Notes under the pieces: model-generated
The model's database searches: none
What the model was told of the DNA's origin: nothing
What the model saw: the letters and a program-made list of their open reading frames with translations, nothing else
Position numbers and translations under genes: made by a program
In this document: in pieces, positions 35,751 through 47,348 of the stretch
Layout of the letters: every line of letters begins with the position of its first letter
Position numbering within the stretch: the first letter of the stretch is position 1
Assembly (NCBI GenBank): GCA_037576195.1
Contig: CM075104.1
Coordinates: 15,206,211-15,270,210 of the forward strand
Direction of reading: 5' to 3'
Origin: Phytoseiulus persimilis
Lineage: Eukaryota; Arthropoda; Arachnida; Mesostigmata; Phytoseiidae
Length of the DNA stretch: 64,000 nt

Positions 35751-36839
35751 AGAGCCCAGTTCCAAAAGGTCACATCTCCAAAATTACGGATTTTGAGATT
35801 CTTGCAGAATATTGTAGGCCTCGATATTCTGCACTCCATGCTATAAATAGAAATCCAAAATTCGTCTCCTTTCTATTTTCTTTCACCCAACGAAAATCGG
35901 GTTGAGATTCAAAACGGCACATCTCCATCTAGGTGCCAGTTCCAAAACGGCAAATCTCCATTTTTCACTGAATTCAACGAGACGCGGTTCTCAGCCAGAC
36001 ATGACTTCTCGAATGTCGGAACGGACGAATTCATCTCGCTGTTTGAGAAAGTAGCAAGCGTTAGGGTCTTGGGGCGAGATTGGCATGTCAAACACTTCAG
36101 AGATTCTGTGCGTTCTCTTATGAGAATTCAACCAGATTTAAAAATCTCCTGGATGAAATTCATCAGAGTCAAGGAAAGGGGCACTTTAGAATGCCGTCAG
36201 GGATTCAGTGGCGCTCTCCGGGATTACAACCTGATCAAAACGAAGGGGAACAATCATTTCAATCTGTTCCGACTCGATAGAGTGCTGCCGTATTCGAGGC
36301 CAAACCAGGTGAAGGAGGAGGAGCTAATCGATGTCTGGAGACTTCTCATGAAGTCAGGAATCACTCAAGAGCATCCATTCATGTCATTCTATCGCGAAAT
36401 CGAATCCCTGATTCCTCAAGACGAAGCTATAACTCGTGCCAGCTCTAGCTCTGGCTCCTCAGACGATGATTGAAGTGCTATTCTGATCATGGACTATCAA
36501 CAATGTCTTTGAATTCAAGTTCTCTTCATCTAGGTCGGACTCGAGAGCACAATCTTTTTTCTCTGTTTCGCATGCCGATTCCATGCACTCCTGGATACAG
36601 ATGTAGAGATTCCAGGCTTCCGGTTTCAAAACGTCACATCTCCATCTGACCGAGGTTGGTTTTTACCGTTTTTCCGCACGAATTTTGAACCCCATTCAAA
36701 GGAATGGATAGCGCGCCGTAGCTGTGTCATCTTAAATCAGTATCAAGAGAATCTCGTCGAGTGGATAAACGACCACAGTTTTTCCTTGTTTTCTCGATAA
36801 CCAAAAAAGTGGAGATGTGACGTTTTGGAACTGGGCTCT
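35751..36839. mobile_element. TIR element with subterminal repeats
   Basis: The left end (35,751-35,780) and right end (36,810-36,839) are 30-base terminal inverted repeats with one mismatch; they share the outer AGAGCCCAGTTCCAAAA and the inner GTCACATCTCCA. The inner motif recurs in the left-end orientation at 35,910-35,930, 35,936-35,960 and 36,627-36,647. The flanks ACAATTGA (left) and CCAATTTT (right) agree at five of eight positions, possibly a decayed 8-bp target duplication. Inside is an open frame running to 36,473. The design (TIRs, repeated subterminal transposase-site-like motifs, about 1.1 kb) fits a non-autonomous or decayed class II DNA transposon. I cannot assign the superfamily; an 8-bp duplication, if real, would suit hAT- or P-type elements. 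Confidence 0.7.
36120..36473 (+). CDS. Unrecognised ORF inside the TIR element
   Basis: The frame is open from 35,847 to the TGA at 36,471; the first in-frame ATG is at 36,120 (117 residues), so earlier residues would need an upstream spliced exon or another start. The deduced protein looks protein-like rather than random, with even use of hydrophobic and charged residues (for example MKFIRVKERGTLECRQGF, IDVWRLLMKSGITQEHPF) and an acidic Ser-rich end (SSSSGSSDDD). Read from 35,847, the N-terminal part runs through two copies of the subterminal repeat, which argues the true start is later. I do not recognise a transposase motif or any family. It may be a fragment of the element's protein or a captured host exon. 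Confidence 0.4.
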   Translation: MRIQPDLKISWMKFIRVKERGTLECRQGFSGALRDYNLIKTKGNNHFNLFRLDRVLPYSRPNQVKEEELIDVWRLLMKSGITQEHPFMSFYREIESLIPQDEAITRASSSSGSSDDD

Positions 36840-39800
36840 CCAATTTTGAAGTTTCTCGCATGCTACAAGAGGAGTCGACGCGTGGAAAAGTTGAGATTTT
36901 CCCGTCGATTCGAAGGATTTATTATTCCTGCCTCCCCTTCATTGAGACTATGTTGCTCCAAGGAGAAATGAAGTGTGTCGTGGCCATGGTCAAGTTCCAC
37001 ATTCCTGTTCCTCGAACTTATAGTCTCTCGGACATCTAGATGACTGGAATCGGTTCGCAGAGAAAGCTTCTGTTCCGAGGCTTCAAGCTATGGCGACCGG
37101 CTGACAACGCGAGCGAAATCTAGCGCGTGGATAAATGCGTGCTTCTCGGAAAAGGACCCAACGACTCCTTCCAGCCATCGAGAATTAGTCATCGCATGCG
37201 CTTCAACTCAAGCGACCGATTGTGGATGAGCTCCTCCGACGCTATATCTCCTTCGAACTCACTTCAGTCTTCTTTCACGTAGCTACCCACGGGGAGCGAT
37301 TGGCACCGTAGGAAGGAATCTCGTGATTGTGGAGTTTTGTGAGGCCAACCCCATGACATTGGTGAATCCGACGGTTTTTTTTTTTCGTCTGAGAATTCGT
37401 TCAATGTTTTCATGTTTATCAGATCCAACTCACACGAGTTCACCGCCATCATCTTGAGAGGAATCATGAGTGATCCTCGGGGTGTCAGCGCTCTCAAGAG
37501 GATGTCTCAATTCTCACGCAGAGGAGCCGTATCTGCTCCTGAGTCTGGAGAGCTCAACTGGCCGCTTTGATCCGACTTCTCATGCTGCCGGTCCGGTTGG
37601 CAGATGACGCTATGAACCGGCTGTCGGGTTCCTCGAATTTCCGCGGAACCTGAGAGTCCACGATCAGATCCTGATACTATCCAATGTTCAATGATATCGA
37701 AGCGGGACGAAAAGGTCCCGTGCTCTGAGGTGCTCCTCTACGAAAATGAGAGGAATCAAGGAATGCCGCTTGTCTGCGTTGAGGATGAAGAAGTTGCCTC
37801 GCACATTCACAGCAGCACACGAAGTTCGAGAGGAGGTCAAAGGGTCCTCTTGTTATTCGCTCATTGCGGATGAAAACGCGACATTAGTGAAACGGAGCAG
37901 CTGAGAGTCCGTCGGAGATCCATTCGTGGGACAGGGATTGTGGGACGATTCATCAACTTCGATTCACTGAAAAATTAAAAAAAAAATCGACGCATAAGTC
38001 TTCATACAAGTATTGCGACTCTGATGCGGCGTGGTTATTTCCACTTAGATGATTGGGTGGCACGATGTTTTGATGGGGTTCAAGTTATGTCCAGGACCGC
38101 GGATGGAGTGGGATCTACGTTCGCCAACGAATACGTCTGCCCGCTAACGTAATCGAATACCACAAATACTGAGCGAGATTCTACTTCGAGATGGTCCCAT
38201 CCGCCAGGGAGTCCATTAGAGAACGATTTCTCTGGGTTGGATAATCAACTACCCTGAAGTCCTAACATGCAGAACTCGAGGGTATTTGGAACAACCGGCG
38301 AGCTTCGTGGAGCAAAGGGACTGGTTGCTCTCCTGACTTCATATTTCTGCAAGGAAATACAGGTGATGCAAATCCTACTGGCTCCAACCCGGGAATGACA
38401 AGTCGTAATGGAAGAGTTGTACCGGCCTCAGCCGTCCCAGGTGACCGTCGAATTGCACTTTCGTTGAGAGCGCTGGCTCTCGAGATCCGTTCACTTGAAC
38501 GGGGAGTTTCATACTGCACGTGCAATATTCCGACATGCGGCGCTGCATCGCAGCCGACCGCCGTGCACCCTGGAACCGACTTAGCCATTTTTATTTCCAT
38601 ACAAATATTGGTTCGCCGTACTGCGGGCTGACACTTTACCTAGACGCATGAATATACGTAGCGGCGTGGCGCTCCTCTCTAGACAATTTCACTGAACATG
38701 AAGCGATTCAGTAGTTCCGACCGGTACGCTTGTGGCGCCCCCCGGGCTTCATGAACTTCCCTGCGATTGATCGGATCGGCGTGAAACTGACGGTGTGTTG
38801 CTGGGCGGCTCACAGGGAAAGACACTTTTTTCCCGAACGAGTTATCTTAGTTCGCGGATATTCATTCATCGCGATCGATTAAGAAGGAAAACAGTACCTT
38901 CTCGATCAGAATCTACAAATGCGAAAAATGGCTCGAGTGGAACCGGGGTCGCTACAAAAATCAGGAAAATAATTTTGGTACCTTCTGCCGGACGGACCGG
39001 ACTCAGGATCCTCCCGGAAGAGGATAATTGTATCCGGAGCGTTCTCCGCGCAAGAGTTCGCTCAGTTCTGATGCGGACTCGTTTCGCTCCATCCACCTGC
39101 GGCCTGTAGTCCGGTCGCAGCGGGGCTTTGCTTCATCTCACCGACTCATCAGCCAGGAGCGCTGTCGCTGCAAAACGTCAACGCAGTCATCGACGGGTCC
39201 TAGCCTAGTCTAATTAAGTTGCGAGTCCACGGGAACACGAGATATACCTTGAACAATTACGTATGCACCAACGAACATCTGACATCGGATCGTTGTCTGT
39301 TAGTTCGGGGGCAGGGGAAGGAACGTTATCAGAGGAGTGCCAGGACCACGTCAGGATGAAGGAAACATGATTGTAACTAATGCTTGCAGTGCGAGAATAG
39401 ATGTCGGCCTGAGTGGTAAAAAGAGGATTCAATTTATATCAGAATTGAATCTGAACCATCTTAAGACCCAAGCCCACCGCCCGCAATGGGATTTGCGAGG
39501 CGATGGGGAGTGTTTCTGAAGCAATACCGAAAGGTGATTCCGGGACACTTCTGAGGGCTGGCTGAGAGGTTGAGCCGGAAAACAAAAAAAAAGATGTCGG
39601 CCTGAGTCAGTGGGGCAAGCAGCAGCGAATCCGAGCAAAGCCCATTAGGTCACGAGTGATCCCCGAGTTTTTTTTTTATAACGAATCCTGCGTTGGCCGA
39701 TACAGTTGACACGGACGCTCTTAATCCACTGACCAGGGATCCTGGACCAGTGGCGCGAACTCCCAGGGGTCGTCCCAGGGGTTCTGAAAAAATGCGTCTA

Positions 39801-41324
39801 TGATGAGCCATTTGTTGACGTGCCACCATTGGTTGGCCTATCATAGCTCCCGCTGAATAACCGTCGTGACCTATGTGGAAGTAGGCTCTATCACGGAGGA
39901 TATTGATTTCGACGGAGATGTTGAGGCAAGCCTGCATAGAAGTTGTGCACACGGAAACTCACACATGCAACATTTGCATGTCACCATAGCAATCTAACAT
40001 CACCGCGAAACCAGTAGGAATCTTTGCAGATGTGACAAGTCGCGCTCCCTCACGACGTTTTTCTGGCTCTGCTCGCAAATGCGTTCTGGATGGAGTTAGA
40101 GTGGATGCAAACATGAACCTTTCGCGGCCTCCTGCACGTTTTCACACGCCCGCCATCACGAAGGAGATGCTTTGCAGCCGCCGTTGCAAGGAAACTCAGG
40201 GAGGAGCTCTGATTGGCCCTCGCCGACGTGGGTATTTCTCTATTTTCTTCTACATGTGGAGTCGATCTCATTGACGAGTCGCTGAGAGAGGTTACAAAGA
40301 ATGCGCTGCTTCGGGACCTGTTTCGATGGTTAATGAGGGTATGAAACGGGTATGATGAGCCGGGCAACATGCGTAACAGGCCCAAGCGGTGATTTCAGCG
40401 GCATTTCCTGGAGACTTCGACACCATTGCTCCAATATTTCCGGGAAATTTCCTTTCTCTCTTCCTGGAGGATTAGAATAAACCGCTCGTTCCCCCCTCTG
40501 AAAGTCGTAGCTTGACCATCAATCGAGTTGAAGCACGCCGGTTGATATGGCCTCGCGATGGTTCTGACCTCATCAGAAACTCCCGTTTGAAATCATAAGC
40601 GGAGAGAGTTCGGTTTCCGTAAATGGATTGCTTGTGTGTGTCGCTCGCTACAGCGAAGAGCTCTCCTCCTGCGTAGTTGAATGACTGTGCCAGCACGAGT
40701 GACATTCCGGAGAAGACTGAACATTATTCCCCAGATCGAGAAAGGTAGATCCGCTCCTGACCTATGCGGACTTCCTTCGTTCATTTTTCACTTGCGTGCG
40801 CCAATAGCCCTCATCAGCTCCAGCCGGATTTGCTGCGCGAGCTCCTCAAATGAAAGGAACGACTACAGCCGAGAATGACAACAGCCTCCGCCCCAGGTCC
40901 ACAGTCCAATATGAGCTCTGTTGGGCTGACTATGGTCGAATGAGAGCCGATATATACGGTCGTCAAAAAGGTCCGTGCGGGCTCCCACCCTGAATTCTAA
41001 CCTCGAAACGGCACGACCTTTTTTGATGTCCTAATGAGTGCTGTGCCATTGAAGGCGTTATTGATAGAAATTTGAACTCCAATGGAGTCGCCATCGCTGT
41101 GATTGAAAGGGGAGCTTATAATGACGGAAATGAATGAGAACACTCGGGAAGTAACTTGTTATAAACTATAACAGAACTGTGAATCCGCGTTTTAATATTG
41201 GAATATTTCGAATACATCGTTGAACGGCGTTCTCTTTCAAAATACAGCTTGCCCAACACGAACAATGTCGCGGCAACGCCTCTCGCTTCCCTTCCTGTAA
41301 ACCTCAGTCTCGCTTGCGGCAGCT
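36840..41324. other. Gene-poor stretch, nothing recognised
   Basis: No frame shows a known domain. Short homopolymers occur (T run near 37,378, A run near 37,978, T run near 39,669). A loose inverted repeat at about 40,963-41,026 pairs a CAAAAAGGTC-like arm with its complement. Otherwise I see no supported feature. Confidence 0.45.
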
Positions 41325-41330
41325 TTTATT
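41325..41330 (-). terminator. Candidate poly(A) signal of the UBF-like gene
   Basis: AATAAA on the minus strand about 0.6 kb after the stop codon at 41,922, in sequence that is more AT-rich than the coding part. Confidence 0.4.
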
Positions 41331-41921
41331 TTGCATACCTAAAGAAGACACAAACTGGCAAAAACTTTCCGTTCGTGCGCTCGAACATTTTCTTCGCACA
41401 AAACCCGCCTCTCTGTACAAATAAGTTCAACAAGCAATAGAGAACAACTCTTCAAGAAAATACAAAACTCTCATGCTCTGTCAGCTCCAAGAATGAACAA
41501 CGGGCCGACACCTCTTCGACTTTTATCTCACGACCGGAGAAATTTGAATACTCATTTCCCGGACCTAATTACGACGAAGATACTCGAACAGCATTCCACT
41601 TAGCGAGCGGCTGGCGAAAGCACTCGACGTGTTCCGACGTCAGTTGCAAACGAGGCCGCATTGATCACGCGTGTTCCTCCCCGCTGGATCGTTTCCGTGA
41701 TCACTTCAAGACTCCTCACAAGTGTATAAAAGGATAGAAGTCTCGTTGCGCTCATTGCTGTCAACTCTTCTTGGACTAGCAACACTCGTGTTGACGCCGC
41801 CCTGTGCGCCCTTGACCTCGATTTGTTCCTCTTTCGCGCTCTCTTTCCAAGTTTACATCCGAGGAACAGAAAAAACTCATACACGTGCATTAATCACGGA
41901 CTCCCTCCCCGACCGGCACGT

Positions 41922-44900
41922 TCAGTCGGAGTCCGACTCGTCCGAACTGTCATCGCTCGAATCGTCGGAGTCGTCAGAGTCACTACTGTCGCTACTGCTG
42001 TTTTCAGAGGAGCTCTGCGGCTGAGCCGGTTCGACTGGCTGCGTCGGGACCTCTGGCTCAGGTGCGTGATTGGTAACCGGTGCGTCCGCGAATGCAGCGT
42101 CAGTCAAACACGGCATCGAGGGTAGTGCCGATTTTGGAGCAGCTTGGGGCTGGGGTTCATCCTCGTCGGAAGATTCATCCGTTGCAGGCCTTCTCGGCCC
42201 GTTGGACGAAGGCTCCGCCGGGGCTTCGTCTTCGGACGATGTGCAATCGGCCGCACTGGAATGCCGCAACTCCATGTCGGACTCTGAAAGTGACTCCTCA
42301 TCGGCATCTTTGTTCAAAACAACCTCGTCCTCGATGTCCTCGCTATCTTCAGACAGACCACGCTTTTCGGGCCGCTCCTCTCGACGCCCGCGACGTTTAC
42401 TCGTGGTTTCCAGATGAGCTTTATATTCGGCCATTTGTTCCGGATTCAAGGTTTTGAGGAAGTTATTGACCTCCTCCTTGTACTTCCGATCCAATTCCGC
42501 CGCTCGGGCCTTGTACTCCGCCTTCTTCTCAGATGGTAAGGCGGTCCACTGTTTGGCAACAACGCTGATGAGGACTTTCGGCTGATTGTTTTCCCGGAGT
42601 TTCGACATAACCTCGTTCGTGAACACCGAATACCCACTCCTGCAAAGATTCGTCGTGTCGATACAGATCGAGAGGGCTTGGCTATTTAGTTGTATGCCAA
42701 CACATGGAAGCGAATGGATGTGTTAAAACTCACATTAGCGGTCGCTTGGGTTCTCCTGGTAGCGGTTTCCTTTTCGGCAGGCGCGGTGTCCTCTTGCTTC
42801 GGTCTTTGTCCTTAGGCTTGGGATTCTCTTTCTGGCGCTGCTCTTCGTTCAGCATTTTCGCTTTTTCTCTCCAGACCAACCGATCTTCTTGGGGTAGCTC
42901 CATGTATGTCTTCGATAGGACCCGGAGAATCTGCGTAGACGAGCAATGAGTTATCATGAATATCCTCAAGGATCATCACTTGGTCTCGCGTCACCATGCA
43001 GCTCACGCGAGCCCCGACCGCGTGAGTATTCTAGCCGACGCATAAGGCAGTTATGAGTAGAACCTCCGCCATGCGAGCGGTTTCCGCGCGAAGGCGCGTC
43101 AGGGCATCTGTTTATTATCAACAACACTGCGCTCCAAAGTTCCTTCGAAAGTTGCGATGCAACGGTCAACTTCCTGAACATGCGCGAGCATGCAATCTCC
43201 TTCGGAAACTGAATCTCAGTTTCATAAGAGAGTGGGTCAGCCGGAAATTGGAGTTTTTCCTCTGACGAGACGTTTGTTACAAGCGTACGCCCCAGGAAAT
43301 GAGAGGAATGCAGGGTTAAATATCGGAATGGAGATATCCCTCGGACAATCTCACCTCATAGTCAGGCTTGTCAGGGTAATCTTCTTTGAGACGAGCGAAA
43401 TTCTCTTTTTTGTACAGCTCAATGGGGGTGATATCGTTCGGTGCGTTGTCCCGACTCTCCGACGAGCTCAACTTCTCCATGGGTATCGGTATTGTCTGCA
43501 GGCTTTTCCTGAAAAAGGACAACGTTCGTATTCGCTCGAGACGGCCCCGAGAAGGTCTGGGTCATGCCATCAGTTCGCGCAATTATCTGTCTCGGGTCGG
43601 AACGCCCCGAGTACCAAGGAACGACCGTTCGATCGAGGAACAGCCTAGAGGAACCTACTTGGGCTTCTTGTCCTCCACGGGCATGGCGCTCACGACGACG
43701 TTCCCATTTTCATCCATGCTCACTTTACTGAGGTTCGAGCGAGCGAACTTCTGATCGTATGAGTTCTTGATGGTCTTCGCCGAGTCGTTCAGGGCGTTCC
43801 TGTGCTCGTCGGTGAGCACTTGCCACCGTTTCACCATTTCGGACATCGTCTCCTTATAGGAGAGATTTGCAGTTTCGAAATCGATCTGACAGATTTTCGC
43901 GAACAAAGCGTACCCGTTGTTCGGTGGTTTCTCTGAGGGCGGGTTCTCGCTCTGTGCCATTTTCTCGAGAGACGACTCGACGTACTCTTTTATTCGACTT
44001 GTGAGGGTGGAAAGATCAATCGGCGGGAGATTCTTGAACGCTTCCGTGCTCTTCGGAGGCTCTGACTCTTTCGGTGCCGCGATCGGTACTATGATGGCTT
44101 TGCTGGGATTCGCTTCCGGATGGTCGCGATGGAACTGCTCCAATTTTCTCTGGTAGTCCACCATCTCAGAGTCGAAGACATGCTTCAATTTCTGTCGTTT
44201 CTCTTCGCTGAGGGTGTGCCATTTTTCGGTGATTTGTTTCGACGCCTCTCCATGACTGAGTTCCGGGTAACGTTCCTTGACTATCTTCAACTTGTCCACG
44301 AGGTACCTGTTTGGGGAGGTGTTCAGAATTACCCCAAAAGCGCATGAATGATCGAAATTCCAGACTACGGCCGAGGGACCCTGCTCCACATCAAAAAGTA
44401 ACTAGAGCGACGTCCTCAAGCACAGGAGCAACGGGTGAGCAAGGAAAGGTGGCGCCGTGTTCTGGGTGGTGAATCAAGGAACGGCGACGAGGGTTAAAAC
44501 TGAGAGGGTAGCTGGCGGGAAATGAGCGCGAGCAGGTAGGTCGAATCAGCATACGCAACAACTGCGAGCGGCCTTTTTCTTTCTTCCTGTGCCGTTCTCC
44601 GCCGTTGACGACGCGGGGTGAGGCAGGCGCCGAGCGTTCCTCATAACTATCGGCTGCCTAGAACCCAGTCGAATGACTGTGGTCGGCGCTTTCCGCGACG
44701 CGATCGACCAGTGCTGAGCTTCCTCGGTCGGATTATCACGATATACGCAGACAAACACGAAAATCAGATATTCATATTTACGTACCGCATATAGGGCGTT
44801 AAGGGTTTTTTCGGCAGATCTGGATGCTTCATTTTTTTATGTTCCTTCGCATTAGGAGAAGGTGTGGCGGATAAGGATGAGGTGGATATTGCGCCTGGAG

Positions 44901-47348
44901 TCGAGGTTTTGATCAAGTCCTGAGTATCAGACAAGAGTTCGCTCAGCGTACGGAACTGCCGAACTTTCTGGCTCAACTGGATGTGAATCAGAGAATTTAA
45001 ATCAGACAGAGAATCTCATGGGGCTTGGTTAGTAATACGAATCATCTCTAGAGTATTCGGGCCGAGACCTCCCATCGAGAGAAAGGCGTACACGGAGCTC
45101 GGTATCCTTACCTCAGACCACTTGGATTTGCACTCGGACGATGAGTATTTGCCAAAAGCCACTTGAGACCAATCCATGCGGGATTCCGTCACGGCGAACT
45201 GAACGTTATCCTGTCCGGGAATAGATCTCTTCATTCGCTCGGTCAGCACCATCAAGTCGAGCGGTGTCCAATCAGGTGTCGAATTGAACATCGAACTCGG
45301 GCATTTCCGTTTCACTTGTTCTATTTGCAGGGTTTGCACGTTGGCGACCTCGATTTTTCGCTTGAGCTTCTCGCGCTGCTTGGCATCGTCGGTCTTCTTC
45401 AACGCCTCGGCCTGCTTTTCGCTCGCTGTCGTTTGTGATACAAGTCCACTTTTAATGAGATCATTTAGAGTTAGTCCGTTGAGAGGTTCTTTCATTTTCT
45501 GCAGTACTGCGTTCTGCAGGGCGGTCGCCATGACGAGAGCAGCAGCGTCAACGGGCGTTGGAGTTTTGAGCGGCTGTGGGGCCGGCACGGGAGTCGGTTG
45601 CATTTTCCGCTGTTTGTTTTCCTCGATGTATTTCGTGGTGCCGGGCGGGAGTTTGAAGAATCCTGCGCCGTTGGGTTGTTTCAGTTGAGCGTTATTGATT
45701 TCTACCGGTGCGGGGAGCTTAAAAAACAGGGAGCTATCGAACGCGACCGGAGAGGGGCTCGTCGGAGCGGTCGCGGCGGCCTTTGGCGAGGATTTGACAC
45801 TTGACAAAGCTGTAGCGTTGGAAGGAGCGAGCGGTGCGGCGGTCGGCACCACCGATTGAATCACGAGGCCCGAAGGAGACGGTTTCGCATCCTCAGATAT
45901 GGGGATGATATTCGTTCCCAGGTTACTGAGCAGCTTCTGGAGATCCGGTGAATGTTTAGGGGCAGCTGTAGCTGGTGGGGTCGCGGCCACGGGAGTGATC
46001 GTGAGTCCGGGGATCGCGGGAGCGACGAGAGACGGAGAATCAGCTCCAAGTCGCGCCTGTTTCGCTGATCTCCCAGCACACGAACTCGAGCTTCCACTCG
46101 AGGTCAACGTTGAGTTCTCCTTGTGCAATTTCGTTTCGCCGTCCTTCAGCTTCCTATCTTTTATCGACTTACACGATTCCGTGGATTTTCGTCGCTCGTG
46201 GTACTTGTCGTCGTCCTTCATCCGAACATCGAAATCCTTTTTCGGAGAGTCCAAGGGCTTCCTACCGTCCTCGCGTTGGTGGCGCTCGCTGACGCCGCGC
46301 TCTCTCCGCTCCTCTCTGTCGTCTCGGGATCTATCTCTGTCCCCGGCATAATGGCTCCTCTGGTTTTCCTTCTCTTTGCTTCGGTACTCTTTTTTGTCGC
46401 GATCCAAGCGGCTGGCGAGTGTTGACGTCTTGTCGTTATGATGATCCCGACTTTTTTCAGTCGGCTGTTTTTCACGATGCTGCTGCTGTTGGTGGTTGCT
46501 GTGAGAGGATTCCTTCTCATGTCGTTCATCGTTTCGAGCCGCCGTTCGGTAATCCTTGTCGCCGGCCTCGCCGCCGCCAACGCTCAGTTTCGTTATTGTG
46601 ACTCCTGTATCCGCAGCCTGACTCCTCTCCTTACTGCCTGACTCCTGATGTCGAGATTTGCAGTCATCTTTCTTCGGCGACCGATTGCTGTCTGGATGCT
46701 TCGTGAGCTTGTTCGACTTCGGGGATCGCATCACGTTGTCCCCGCTGCCGAGAATGTCTTCGAATGAAAGTTGGGTCGCAGTGCCACCGCCCCCGGTCGG
46801 GGGAGTCGATGCTGTTTGAGAAACTTTGGGAATACGAAAAAATTGGCCTTGATGAGGTGAAGGTTTCTGCTGTCCTGTCGTGGAGGATCCGGAAGTAGAT
46901 GCTGTGGTTGTCGATGAACCGCCGTTCGTTTGGTTGGCGAACGCCGCTGGCTGGAAACGAAAGGATAGAAGTTGGCATTCGGTATGGACACTTCTCGAGG
47001 CACACGAGAGCACAACGAACTCCCTAAAGACTGACCGCTAACGAATGAATTGCACGGCTGTTGCGACGAACTGCAGAGCGTGGTCTCTAATACCCGCAGC
47101 CACATTCACAAACGTCGCTGAGAATACCGTGAGGAGAGGAGAGAAATCGCTGGTTCGCCGCTGGACTACACAAACAGGCAGCAGCACGCGACCAGCACCG
47201 GTCTGCGGGAGATTCGTCGACTAGAACCGGAACGTCCACCGCGCCGGAGAGGATTCCCCGTGCGGCATGAGCTTCAATGCCGAGAGAGAACAGATCAGAG
47301 TATAACCTGGATTTTGCGATCGAACTGTCGGATTTGACCAAGTTTCAT
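41922..47348 (-). CDS. UBTF: UBF/UBTF-like HMG-box RNA polymerase I factor with long N-terminal extension
   Basis: Minus-strand exons: 47348-47307 (tentative start exon, 14 codons MKLGQIRQFDRKIQ), 46950-45112, 44976-44786, 44306-43659, 43508-43355, 42930-42734 and 42639-41922. The last six join in phase and encode 1,248 residues; with the first exon 1,262. Residues before about 540 are Ser/Pro/Ala- and Arg/Asp/Glu/Lys-rich and look disordered. Then comes the UBF N-terminal segment (WTPLDLMVLTERMKRSIPG, MDWSQVAFGKY, KVRQFRTLSEL) and four HMG-box-like units: HPDLPKKPLTPYMRY, PPNNGYALFAKICQ, PNDITPIELYKKENFARL, and GEPKRPLMSGYSVFTNEVM. It closes with a Ser/Asp/Glu tail ending DESDSD, the family's acidic tail. 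UBF binds rDNA in the nucleolus and supports Pol I preinitiation complexes. Vertebrate UBF has six boxes and about 764 residues. The start exon is a guess based on phase and a GT donor. Confidence 0.9.
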
